Assembly: GCA_913058555.1 (NCBI GenBank)
Contig: CAJXRJ010000212.1
Location: forward strand, 1-10,348
Direction of reading: 5' to 3'
Length of the DNA stretch: 10,348 bases
Origin: an uncultured bacterium
GTDB taxonomy: Bacteria > Planctomycetota > UBA1135 > GCA-002686595
Both the position numbers and the translations under genes were made by a program. Of this stretch, positions 1-6,766 are shown one piece after another. The stretch's first letter is position 1; every line of letters starts with the position of its first letter. The notes beneath the pieces were generated by a model. That model had not been told where the DNA came from and did no database searches. It saw nothing but the letters and a program-made list of their open reading frames with translations.

Positions 1-6
1 GAACCA

Positions 7-51
7 AGCGCCCAGCGGCGCCCCCGCCCTTGGCGTCAGGGGCTGGGCGCT
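7..51. other. Inverted repeat upstream of the histidine kinase gene
   Basis: A perfect 10-bp inverted repeat lies at the left edge: AGCGCCCAGC at 7-16 and its reverse complement at 42-51, with a 25-nt GC-rich loop. It could be a terminator for a gene left of the window, or a structure in the leader of the kinase gene. No T-tract follows on the plus strand, which weakens the terminator reading. Confidence 0.4.
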
Positions 52-72
52 CCGATTGAGCCCGGGGCCCTG

Positions 73-2292
73 ATGATGGATCGGGAGACGGCCCAGCGTC
101 TCCGGGCCCTCCGTGATCACCGCTTCCACACGCGCGTGATCCCCATGATGAGGATCATTGCCATGTTCCTCATGGGCAGCGTGGGCGTCGTCCACAATTG
201 GGCCGTCTTCGGCACGCCCTTCGACCGGAGCGCCTTGGCCTTGGTTTGCATCGTCGTGGCGTACGCCTTCCTTTCCCTTGGGGTCCTCCGCGCCTTCTAC
301 AAGCCCTCGGGTCGCCCCCACCTCGGCAGGCTGTTCCTGCGCCTCGACGTCGTCTTCGGCGCTGCGCTGATCTACGCAACGGGCGGGCCGAAGAGCCTCT
401 TGTTCTTCTTCCCATACATCCGCGTCGCCGACCAGTCGGCCGCGGGTTTCAGTTGGTGCCTGAAGCTGCTGGGGATTTGCGCCGTCGCCCACGTCAGCGC
501 CCTGGCCGCGAGCGTGTTCTTCGGCGGCTCGGAGATATCCCTCGCACTCGAAGCGATCAAGGTCGGAGCCTGCGTCCTGACGTTCGGATACCTGGCGTTC
601 ACCGCCCATACGGGCGAGCTCGTCCGCCGACGCAACCAAGCGACCGTGGCCCTGGCCCGTGATCTCGTCCAGGGCTTGCAGCGCCAGTCGCAGGAGCTGG
701 AAGCCGCCAAGCGCGTCGCCGAAGAGGCAACGGTGGCCAAGGGCATGTTCCTCGCCAACATGAGCCACGAGCTGCGCACGCCGATGAATGGCATCATCGG
801 CATGACGGAGCTCACACTTGGGACCGACATCACCGCCGAACAACGGAACTACCTCACGACGGTTCAGAACTCGTCATTGGGTCTACTGGCGATCGTGAAC
901 GACATCCTCGACTTCTCCAAGATCGAGCTCGGGCACATGGATCTGGTCTCGGCTCCCTTCTCGCTGCGCCGGTGCATCCAGGATTCGCTGAAGATGACGG
1001 TGGGCAAAGGGCACGCGAAGGGCCTCGACGTGACCTGCGACGTTGCGGCGAACGTACCCGACGGGATCGTCGGCGATGAGGTTCGAGTGAGACAGATCCT
1101 CGTCAACCTCTTGGGCAACGCCATCAAATACACCGGCGAGGGGCATGTGGGCATCGCGGTGGAACGGGCCGACCAAGACGGAGCCAACTGCTTGAAGTTC
1201 ACCGTGACCGACACGGGCGTGGGCATCGCTCCATCGAAGCTCAAGAGCATCTTCGAAGCATTCACCCAAGCCGAGCAGTCCACGACACGCCGCTTCGGTG
1301 GCACGGGCCTCGGGCTTGCGATCTCAAAGGAGCTCTGCAAACGCATGGGTGGGCAGTTCTTTGTGGAGAGCACCGAAGGGAAGGGCAGCCAGTTTAGCTT
1401 CGTCCTGCCCCTCGAACGCAGCCCAAGCCCGGCGAGTGACGACTGCGCAGTCGGTGCGCTCGCCGCGGAGGCGCGCCGCGGCCCCGTCGCCCTCATTAGC
1501 CACAGCCCATGGACCCGGGCCTCCGTTGAGAAGCTCCTTGAGACATGGTCAGTGGACGTGCGCACCTTTGACTGCCCAGACGCAGCCCGCGCGGCCGCAA
1601 AGGCCATGGAAGAGCCATTCATAGCGGTCCTATGCGACGCAGCTATCGCGCCGGCCGAGCGTATGAACATCGACTCCGCTATGGCGGATCCGGTCCCACC
1701 CCAGTGGATCCTGATGCAATCCACCACCGGCCTGCGCGACGGCGGAATCGACGCGGATAGATGCCGGAGCGTCCTCCTCCCCATCGTCGGCCCCGGCCTC
1801 CGCGCGGCCCTCGAATCCGCCACGATGTTGGAGCCCATCACCCCAAAAGGCCTCGACCTCGCAGACATGACCTCGAGGCGCAGCCGCAAGAAGACGTCCA
1901 AGCACCCCGTGGACGTGCTCCTTGTGGAGGACAACCCTGTGAACCAGCGCGTCGCTCGTCTTTTGATCGAATCTTGGGGCCATACCGTATGCGTCGCCGG
2001 CAACGGTCAGGTGGCCCTGCAGGAGATTCAGAGCGGGGACTTCGACGTGGTGCTGATGGACATGCAGATGCCCATCATGGATGGGATCCAGGCCACCAAG
2101 AACCTCCGCGCCCGCGAGGCGGAAGAAGGCACGGCGCGAATCCCCGTGGTCGCGATGACCGCCAATGCGATGCGCGGCGACTCCCAGCGCTGCATCGACG
2201 CCGGAATGGACGACTACCTGCCCAAGCCCATCAACGCGAATGACCTGTTCGCGAAGCTCGAGTCAATCGGGCGTGAAGCCGCCGCCAAGTAG
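73..2292 (+). CDS. Membrane-bound hybrid sensor histidine kinase with C-terminal receiver domain
   Basis: This is a hybrid two-component kinase of 739 residues. It should autophosphorylate on a histidine and pass the phosphate to its own receiver and then to an unseen phosphotransfer partner. Residues about 20-200 hold five or six hydrophobic segments, forming a membrane sensor with no recognisable named domain. A helical linker (about 205-225) leads to the HisKA H-box SHELRTP with phospho-acceptor H232. The HATPase domain follows: N-box N349, G1 box DTGVGI at 380-385, and G2 GGTGLGLAIS at 409-418. Residues about 465-600 look like a degenerate receiver. The last about 120 residues are a complete receiver with acidic pair E619/D620, phospho-acceptor D663 (LMDMQMP), T696 and K718 (PKP). 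No HPt domain is present. The start is ATG at 73, with an adjacent ATG at 76 equally possible; neither has a clear Shine-Dalgarno. The lipocalin gene follows 60 nt downstream. The signal sensed cannot be told from sequence. Confidence 0.95.
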   Translation: MMDRETAQRLRALRDHRFHTRVIPMMRIIAMFLMGSVGVVHNWAVFGTPFDRSALALVCIVVAYAFLSLGVLRAFYKPSGRPHLGRLFLRLDVVFGAALIYATGGPKSLLFFFPYIRVADQSAAGFSWCLKLLGICAVAHVSALAASVFFGGSEISLALEAIKVGACVLTFGYLAFTAHTGELVRRRNQATVALARDLVQGLQRQSQELEAAKRVAEEATVAKGMFLANMSHELRTPMNGIIGMTELTLGTDITAEQRNYLTTVQNSSLGLLAIVNDILDFSKIELGHMDLVSAPFSLRRCIQDSLKMTVGKGHAKGLDVTCDVAANVPDGIVGDEVRVRQILVNLLGNAIKYTGEGHVGIAVERADQDGANCLKFTVTDTGVGIAPSKLKSIFEAFTQAEQSTTRRFGGTGLGLAISKELCKRMGGQFFVESTEGKGSQFSFVLPLERSPSPASDDCAVGALAAEARRGPVALISHSPWTRASVEKLLETWSVDVRTFDCPDAARAAAKAMEEPFIAVLCDAAIAPAERMNIDSAMADPVPPQWILMQSTTGLRDGGIDADRCRSVLLPIVGPGLRAALESATMLEPITPKGLDLADMTSRRSRKKTSKHPVDVLLVEDNPVNQRVARLLIESWGHTVCVAGNGQVALQEIQSGDFDVVLMDMQMPIMDGIQATKNLRAREAEEGTARIPVVAMTANAMRGDSQRCIDAGMDDYLPKPINANDLFAKLESIGREAAAK

Positions 2293-2341
2293 AGATCGCG
2301 AAGTAACCCGTGGGGATCGCATCCGTGGGCGTTCCCCGGGC

Positions 2342-2345
2342 GAGG
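2342..2345 (+). promoter_or_regulatory. Ribosome binding site of the lipocalin gene
   Basis: GAGG lies 7 nt before ATG 2353 and supports that start. It is one of only two convincing Shine-Dalgarno sequences in the window. Confidence 0.6.
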
Positions 2346-2352
2346 ACAGAAC

Positions 2353-2967
2353 ATGCGAGCCATGACCCTCTCTGCCCTTCTCCCCCAGGCCTTGGCCCTC
2401 GCCACGGCGTCGCTCTCCCTGAGCCTCGTGGGCTGCGCTCCCACGAAGCCCCTGGCCACCGCCCCCTACGTGGATCTCGATCGCTTTATGGGCGATTGGT
2501 ACGTCCAGGGGCACATTCCCGCCAGCTCAGAGAAGACGGCCCACAACGCCGTGGAGTCCTATGCGCGGGACGGCGAGACACGCATCCTGACCAGCTACGT
2601 GTTCCGGAAAGGCGCGTTTGATGGCAAGGTCAAGACGATGGAGCCCACGGGGTTCGTTTCGAACGAGCAAACGAACGCGACGTGGGGCATGCGGTTTCTC
2701 TGGCCGTTCAAAGCCGAGTACCTGGTGGGCTACGTCGATAACGCCTATTCCGAGACGATCATCGCTCGCTCGAAGCGCGACTACGTGTGGATCATGACGC
2801 GCGACCCGGAGATCTCCAACGAGAGGTACAGCGCTCTGGTGGAGCGCGTGCGCGCCATGGAGTACGACGTCACGGAACTCCGGCGCGTCCCCCAGCGCTG
2901 GCCCGACCCGGAGCACCCCGTGGCGGCCGCAGGCGGGGACCTTGCGCGCTATACACGGGAGCAGTGA
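2353..2967 (+). CDS. Lipocalin family lipoprotein (Blc-like)
   Basis: A 204-residue bacterial lipocalin. The N-terminus is a lipoprotein signal peptide with lipobox LVGC, and C28 would be the lipidated residue, so the protein is probably anchored in a membrane on the periplasmic side. The lipocalin signature G-x-W is at G47-D48-W49 (RFMGDWYV). The C-terminal half has the family pattern of Tyr-rich strands ending in DYVWIMTRDP (compare dYlWiLsRtP in Blc/ApoD proteins), followed by the C-terminal helix. Length is close to that of other bacterial lipocalins. Family members bind fatty acids, lysophospholipids or other small hydrophobic ligands and are often linked to envelope stress; the ligand here is unknown. 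It lies 60 nt downstream of the hybrid kinase in the same direction with a good ribosome binding site, so co-transcription is possible. Confidence 0.92.
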   Translation: MRAMTLSALLPQALALATASLSLSLVGCAPTKPLATAPYVDLDRFMGDWYVQGHIPASSEKTAHNAVESYARDGETRILTSYVFRKGAFDGKVKTMEPTGFVSNEQTNATWGMRFLWPFKAEYLVGYVDNAYSETIIARSKRDYVWIMTRDPEISNERYSALVERVRAMEYDVTELRRVPQRWPDPEHPVAAAGGDLARYTREQ

Positions 2968-2996
2968 GTCGAGGTCGCCGAAGCGCTGAAGGCCCG

Positions 2997-3014
2997 CGCC
3001 GCCACCTGGCGGCG
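2997..3014. terminator. Possible bidirectional terminator between convergent genes
   Basis: A 7-bp GC-only stem (2997-3003 with 3008-3014, core GCCGCC/GGCGGC) with an ACCT loop sits in the 51-bp gap between the convergent lipocalin and metalloprotease genes. Position favours a terminator for both strands. There is no T-tract on either side, so the call rests on the stem and location. Confidence 0.45.
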
Positions 3015-3018
3015 GCCG

Positions 3019-5253
3019 CTAGAACCCAGCGCGAACGGCGGGCCTGAGGACCATCCGGGAGTGCCAGACCCCGAGGATCAACGCGAGCAGGATCCAGCCG
3101 CCTCCGCCAATGATCCGTTTCCACGAGGGCGGGCCAGGGACGATGACCGCGGCGCAGGATCCGCCTCCACCGTCCACGGGCTCTTGCCCCGTGTAGGTGA
3201 ACCCGGCCTCGAGGGTCGAGACCTGGCCGGTTTCCATGTCCATGGCCATCACAGCCGTGGTTCCCACGGAGCTTGCCGGCGTGACCGTACGGACTTGGCC
3301 CCCATCGATGAATTCGGTGCTGGCCATGCTTCCCCCGACGCCAGTGCGGGGATCCACGCCGAAGAACACGCGCGTGTTGTCGCCGAACCCGGAGCCCAGG
3401 ACCGCGACGGTCTGGCCCCCTGACATATCGCTCGCGTCCGGCGTCACCATGGTGATGCGCGGGTCCGGAGCGTCCACGAACGTGAAGGCCGACTCGGCAA
3501 AGCCGCCGCTCGGGGACTCCACGCGGAGGACATAGGGCCCCCCCGGAATGCCGGACTCGGTGATCACCCGCATGCGCGTCGGTGAATCGATGACGAGGTT
3601 GGCCTGGATCGCGCCGTCGATCGTGACGACCGTCCCCTCCACAAAGTGGTTGCCGGTCAGGTTGATGGTCGTGCCACCCGCGAGGGTCCCGACCATGGGG
3701 AACACGGTCTCCAACTCGGGCGTCACCACCACATTGAATGAGTTCGTCCGGCGCCCTTCGACTCCGGTGGGATCGATCACCACCACGTCGTGGTTGCCCG
3801 CGATCGTGTCGTCGGTGGTCAGGGTGATCGTGCTTGAGTCCTGCACGACGCAGCCACCGGTGTCCCCGTCACGGTAGATCCGGTTGCCCACGACAACCCG
3901 CAAGCCGCTGCGGAAGTTGGAACCGGTGATCGTGACGGCCGTCCCGCCCTCGGCATCACCCAGGGCCGGGCTGACGCCCGTGACCTGGGGGTCGGGGGGG
4001 GTAATCTGAATGCCGCCCACGAGGAAGTCGGTGTCACCCGAGGGGTTGGTGACGATGAGATCGGCGTGGCCGAGGGGCGTGCCCGCGGGAATGACGGCCT
4101 CGAAGGTCACGAAGGTCGCATTCCACGAGAGATTCTGAATGGCAATCCCTGGGTCGCTGCATTCCAAGGTCGAGCCCGCCACCAGGCCGCTGCCACGGAC
4201 AATCATGTTGTTGACCGTGCCTCGCACCCCGCGGATCGGGTAATCGTCGGCCACCCGGCCAAGCTGGATGGACACGTCATCGCCCACAGTGTGCGTGCCC
4301 ATGCCCGCCACCTGTCCCTGGGTCGCCGCGATCGTGCCGAGGACCTTCGACTCGAAGTTCGTATAGATCGCCTGTCCGCCCCCTAGGTTCGACGACGAGA
4401 CCGGTTGATCCAGGGGATCCACGATGACCTCGTAGCTACCGGAGTCGAGGCCCTGGAGCACGAAGTCGCCATTCGCGTCGCTGAGGATCGCCGCGGCGAT
4501 ATGGCCGTCGCCGTCGCGGGCGGCCACGTGGGCGCCAGGCACCACCTCGCCGCTCCCGGCGCGCGTAATCTTGCCAGAGATGCGTGCGAAGCTGCCCGTC
4601 GGATACAGGTGGCGCATGCCCCGTTGGTCGTCGAGGGCGAGGCTCCGGTGGAGGATCACGATGGGATCGACGTAGGGGTACATGGTCGCCCCGCAAACGC
4701 CGCTATGGTCGAGGCCAAGCAAGTGCCCAAGCTCGTGGGCTGCGACGTCCTGAATGTCGAACTTGCCGATCTCTCCGGACGTGGAGAACCCGAAGTTCTT
4801 GCCGTTGAAGATCACGTCCGCATCGATGATCCGACCGTCCGTGAAGAAGGTTACCGGCGTGATGGCGACGATGCTGCTGCCCCCTGAGAAGTAGCCTGAC
4901 GAGTTGTTCTCGTCGAAGACCACAAGGTGCACGTTGTTCGTTTGCCAGTCACGTCGCGACCGGTTGGCCATCGACTCCACAATGCGCGCCCGGGATCCGG
5001 ACGCGCTGTTCCACGCGTCGATGGCGTTGCGGATCGCTGTCTCGTGGCTTCCGTCACCGATGTCGTCGGATCCATCCGATTGGATCACGAGCGAGATGTT
5101 CTCAGGATTCTCCCAGGCGAGGGGCGCGCCCGTGGAGCTGTAGCGAAGGCGCACGTGTGCCATCACGCTAGCGGCGATTCCCATGAACGCGACAAACTTC
5201 AGGGCCGCGCCCATCCCGCGTCGCCCTGGGCGGTGGGTCTTGTTCATTCCCAT
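3019..5253 (-). CDS. Matrixin-type zinc metalloprotease with regulatory-like and IPT/TIG domains and a C-terminal membrane anchor
   Basis: A 744-residue exported protein. Residues 16-33 form a signal peptide (ALKFVAFMGIAASVMA). Residues about 34-220 are a matrixin/M10-like catalytic domain with the full zinc site HELGHLLGLDH (H173, H177, H183; catalytic E174) and a Met-turn at M191-Y192-P193. Residues about 222-283 resemble a carboxypeptidase regulatory-like beta-sandwich. About 335-690 carry three clear IPT/TIG-like Ig repeats (starting near 422, 511 and 597) and a weaker one before them. The tail is a Gly-rich linker with C700, one hydrophobic span (about 714-730) and arginines, which should anchor the protein in a membrane. 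I chose ATG 5253: GGGAG lies 7 nt upstream, and the codon overlaps the upstream stop as TGATG. GTG 5256 or ATG 5247 are alternatives. It is coupled to the 215-residue gene upstream. Substrates are unknown. Confidence 0.9.
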   Translation of the reverse strand: MGMNKTHRPGRRGMGAALKFVAFMGIAASVMAHVRLRYSSTGAPLAWENPENISLVIQSDGSDDIGDGSHETAIRNAIDAWNSASGSRARIVESMANRSRRDWQTNNVHLVVFDENNSSGYFSGGSSIVAITPVTFFTDGRIIDADVIFNGKNFGFSTSGEIGKFDIQDVAAHELGHLLGLDHSGVCGATMYPYVDPIVILHRSLALDDQRGMRHLYPTGSFARISGKITRAGSGEVVPGAHVAARDGDGHIAAAILSDANGDFVLQGLDSGSYEVIVDPLDQPVSSSNLGGGQAIYTNFESKVLGTIAATQGQVAGMGTHTVGDDVSIQLGRVADDYPIRGVRGTVNNMIVRGSGLVAGSTLECSDPGIAIQNLSWNATFVTFEAVIPAGTPLGHADLIVTNPSGDTDFLVGGIQITPPDPQVTGVSPALGDAEGGTAVTITGSNFRSGLRVVVGNRIYRDGDTGGCVVQDSSTITLTTDDTIAGNHDVVVIDPTGVEGRRTNSFNVVVTPELETVFPMVGTLAGGTTINLTGNHFVEGTVVTIDGAIQANLVIDSPTRMRVITESGIPGGPYVLRVESPSGGFAESAFTFVDAPDPRITMVTPDASDMSGGQTVAVLGSGFGDNTRVFFGVDPRTGVGGSMASTEFIDGGQVRTVTPASSVGTTAVMAMDMETGQVSTLEAGFTYTGQEPVDGGGGSCAAVIVPGPPSWKRIIGGGGWILLALILGVWHSRMVLRPAVRAGF

Positions 5254-5900
5254 CACTTCACTCCCGTCGCGGCGCCACCTGCGGGCTCCCGATCCACCAG
5301 AATCGGCGGGACCTCGCGGGTCAAGCGGTCCTGACGCATCGCTTCGAGGCGCGCCACCAGGTCCGCATAATCAAGCATGTCCAGTCCGTCCGCCGTGCGC
5401 GTGTTCCGTGCGGTGATGAGCGACACATGCTCACCCGTTTGGATCGCGGTGCGATCCCCGCTGGTGGAGGTCACGATGCGGAACTTTCCCTGACTAAGGC
5501 CCGTGGGAAGGCGCATACCCATGGGCGACTCCTCCCCAAGGAACAGCACCACGTCCTCGCCGACCGTGAGCCGAGGCATACCCGGCACGACCATGCCCTT
5601 GCCCGTGGACAAGACGCCCCCAGGAAGCCGAACGGTGAAGGTCTCCCCCACTTCGCCCCAATAGGAGCGATCGGCGCGCAGCACCCAATCCGTGTAGATG
5701 AGTCCCTCCGCGTCTTCGCCGCTCGTGGCGCTGTGGACTCGCCCTTCGACGACGACGTCCGAGCGCTCGAAGGTGTCCTCGAGACTGAGACGAAGGGCCG
5801 TACCGGCCTGGGAGGAGCCGCGAAGGCTCGGGAAGAACGCTGGCAGAACAAAGCCCACGGTTAGACCGAGGGCGATGGCGAACAAAGGGAGTGTGCGCAT
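5253..5900 (-). CDS. Exported protein of unknown function, matrixin companion
   Basis: A 215-residue protein with an N-terminal hydrophobic segment (residues 3-23, RTLPLFAIALGLTVGFVLPAF), either a signal peptide or an anchor. The body is a compact beta-rich domain: ERSDVVVEGRV near 45-55, IYTDWVL near 68-74, TVRLPGG near 89-95, and GMPRLTVGEDVVLFL near 107-121 followed by GLSQGKFRIV. From memory this resembles uncharacterised proteins often encoded beside matrixin-like metalloproteases, but I know no function for them. A C-terminal helix (about 173-195) follows. The reading frame stays open up to 6167, but that extension is Pro/Arg-rich and unlike protein, so ATG 5900 directly before the hydrophobic segment is chosen. 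No clear Shine-Dalgarno precedes it. The stop overlaps the protease start, which makes a two-gene operon very likely. It could be a chaperone, inhibitor or substrate of the protease; the sequence does not decide. Confidence 0.8.
   Translation of the reverse strand: MRTLPLFAIALGLTVGFVLPAFFPSLRGSSQAGTALRLSLEDTFERSDVVVEGRVHSATSGEDAEGLIYTDWVLRADRSYWGEVGETFTVRLPGGVLSTGKGMVVPGMPRLTVGEDVVLFLGEESPMGMRLPTGLSQGKFRIVTSTSGDRTAIQTGEHVSLITARNTRTADGLDMLDYADLVARLEAMRQDRLTREVPPILVDREPAGGAATGVK
5261..5265 (-). promoter_or_regulatory. Ribosome binding site within the end of the upstream gene
   Basis: GGGAG on the minus strand lies 7 nt before ATG 5253, inside the last codons of the upstream gene. Together with the TGATG stop/start overlap (5255-5251), it implies translational coupling of the metalloprotease to its companion. 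Confidence 0.6.
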
Positions 5901-6134
5901 GATCGGAGTTGGGGCGATCGAAGGGGATACAGGCTGGGGAGCCCGACCTCCGGAGATTCGACAGGTGCGGAGTCGGCCCTTGACCGCCCCTGGGGTTTCA
6001 CGAAACGCATTCCTGGTTTGGGGCGCAGCCGGGGGGATATCCACGGGATGCGGCGGCCCCTGTGGAACCAACAGGCGTTCCGCACCCACAACCGAAACTC
6101 CCGTGGCCCGAACTGGGACGCCTGCCCGAGCCCC

Positions 6135-6160
6135 TTCGCCTGGGCCCGTTCGCCTGGGCC
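6135..6160. repeat. 12-bp direct repeat
   Basis: TTCGCCTGGGCC occurs at 6135-6146 and again at 6149-6160, separated by CG, giving a 14-bp period. It lies about 150 bp upstream of the ATG at 6308. It may be a replication-slippage product or a binding site. Confidence 0.6.
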
Positions 6161-6175
6161 GGATCACGGGGTACG

Positions 6176-6185
6176 GTTGATCAAC
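6176..6185. promoter_or_regulatory. Palindrome GTTGATCAAC
   Basis: A perfect 10-bp palindrome about 120 bp upstream of the ATG at 6308 and 16 bp after the direct repeat. It is short enough to arise by chance. It is recorded as a possible operator half because it lies in a divergent promoter region. Confidence 0.25.
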
Positions 6186-6307
6186 GAACAGGACAGGCGG
6201 CCCGACGTCACCGTCGGCCTACCACTGGCCCCCCCCATTGGTTGCCGCCTCGCTCCTTTCCCGTCCCCTCAAGCTCGCGGCTGCCCCGAATCCCCCCAAC
6301 CTCGTCT

Positions 6308-6646
6308 ATGGACGCCCAACGCCTCTTTGACCGTATCTGCAAGCGCCACGGAATCGAATCCGAGAGCAACGCCGAATACGTCCCCCTCGTCGAGCGAGCC
6401 ATCGTGTCCCCCGAGAAGGTGCGGGACAAGATCCTGCTCATGCTCGAGGACAGCCTCTCCCGACGGGCCCACGGGGATCCCACAGCTACGTTCATCGCCC
6501 TCGAACGCGACCTGGACGACGAGGTCCTGCTTGCTGTCGCTAAGCGCCTGCACGGGTGGTCGCCGCCCTGGAAGCACGGTCCCAAACCGTCCAAGGACGA
6601 CGACGCCGGCGGGTCCCTGCCGGAGGGTCTGGGCGGCCTGCTCTAG
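6308..6646 (+). CDS. Small protein of unknown function (112 residues)
   Basis: I do not recognise a named family. The predicted product starts MDAQRLFDRICKRHGIES and is soluble and largely helical through about residue 85. It has no signal peptide or membrane segment and ends in a charged, Gly-rich tail (KPSKDDDAGGSLPEGLGGLL). The middle (about residues 30-60) reads as two amphipathic helices: VPLVERAIVSPEKVRDKI and LLMLEDSLSRRA. Codon third positions are strongly G/C as in neighbouring genes, and the stop is followed within 35 nt by a strong hairpin, which supports a real gene. The frame is open further upstream to 6062, but that part is Pro-rich and unlike protein, so ATG 6308 is chosen. 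No Shine-Dalgarno is visible. It appears monocistronic between a divergent and a convergent neighbour. Confidence 0.7.
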   Translation: MDAQRLFDRICKRHGIESESNAEYVPLVERAIVSPEKVRDKILLMLEDSLSRRAHGDPTATFIALERDLDDEVLLAVAKRLHGWSPPWKHGPKPSKDDDAGGSLPEGLGGLL

Positions 6647-6677
6647 TGGGCAGAACCGAATCGATCACCCAAGAATG

Positions 6678-6720
6678 AGCCCGGGCGGCGCTCCTCGAGT
6701 CGAGGGGCGCCGCCCGGGCT
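6678..6720. terminator. Strong bidirectional hairpin terminator
   Basis: A 20-bp stem with a 3-nt loop: 6678-6697 pairs with 6701-6720 (first 14 bp perfect, one G-T wobble at 6692/6706, loop AGT). It lies between the plus-strand gene ending at 6646 and the minus-strand gene ending at 6767, so it can serve both. Flanking T-runs are weak (CTTG on the plus side, CATTCTT on the minus side); stem strength carries the call. Confidence 0.75.
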
Positions 6721-6766
6721 TGCTGACTGGGGTCCCAACGGCCCAAGCCGCGGGGCCTCGGGAGAA

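Larger units (their letters stand above)
5901..6307. other. Divergent intergenic region, no gene seen
   Basis: About 400 bp between the divergent companion gene and the 112-residue gene. Frames are open through it, but their products are Pro/Arg/Ser-rich and look non-coding. It must hold promoters for both directions, yet I could not pick convincing -35/-10 pairs. Recognisable structure is limited to a 12-bp direct repeat (6135-6160) and the perfect palindrome GTTGATCAAC (6176-6185). Confidence 0.6.

Noticed and set aside
864..2003. Long minus-strand open frame (379 codons) opposite the histidine kinase
   Set aside because: The plus frame carries complete HisKA, HATPase and receiver motifs. 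The antisense product is Ser/Arg-rich without any motif, as expected for a shadow frame in high-GC DNA.
5901..5919. GATCG/CGATC inverted repeat before the companion gene
   Set aside because: The arms are only 5 bp with a 9-nt spacer and can easily arise by chance.
5901..6167. N-terminal extension of the companion gene upstream of ATG 5900
   Set aside because: The extension is Pro/Arg/Gly-rich and would bury the signal peptide; ATG 5900 directly precedes the hydrophobic segment.
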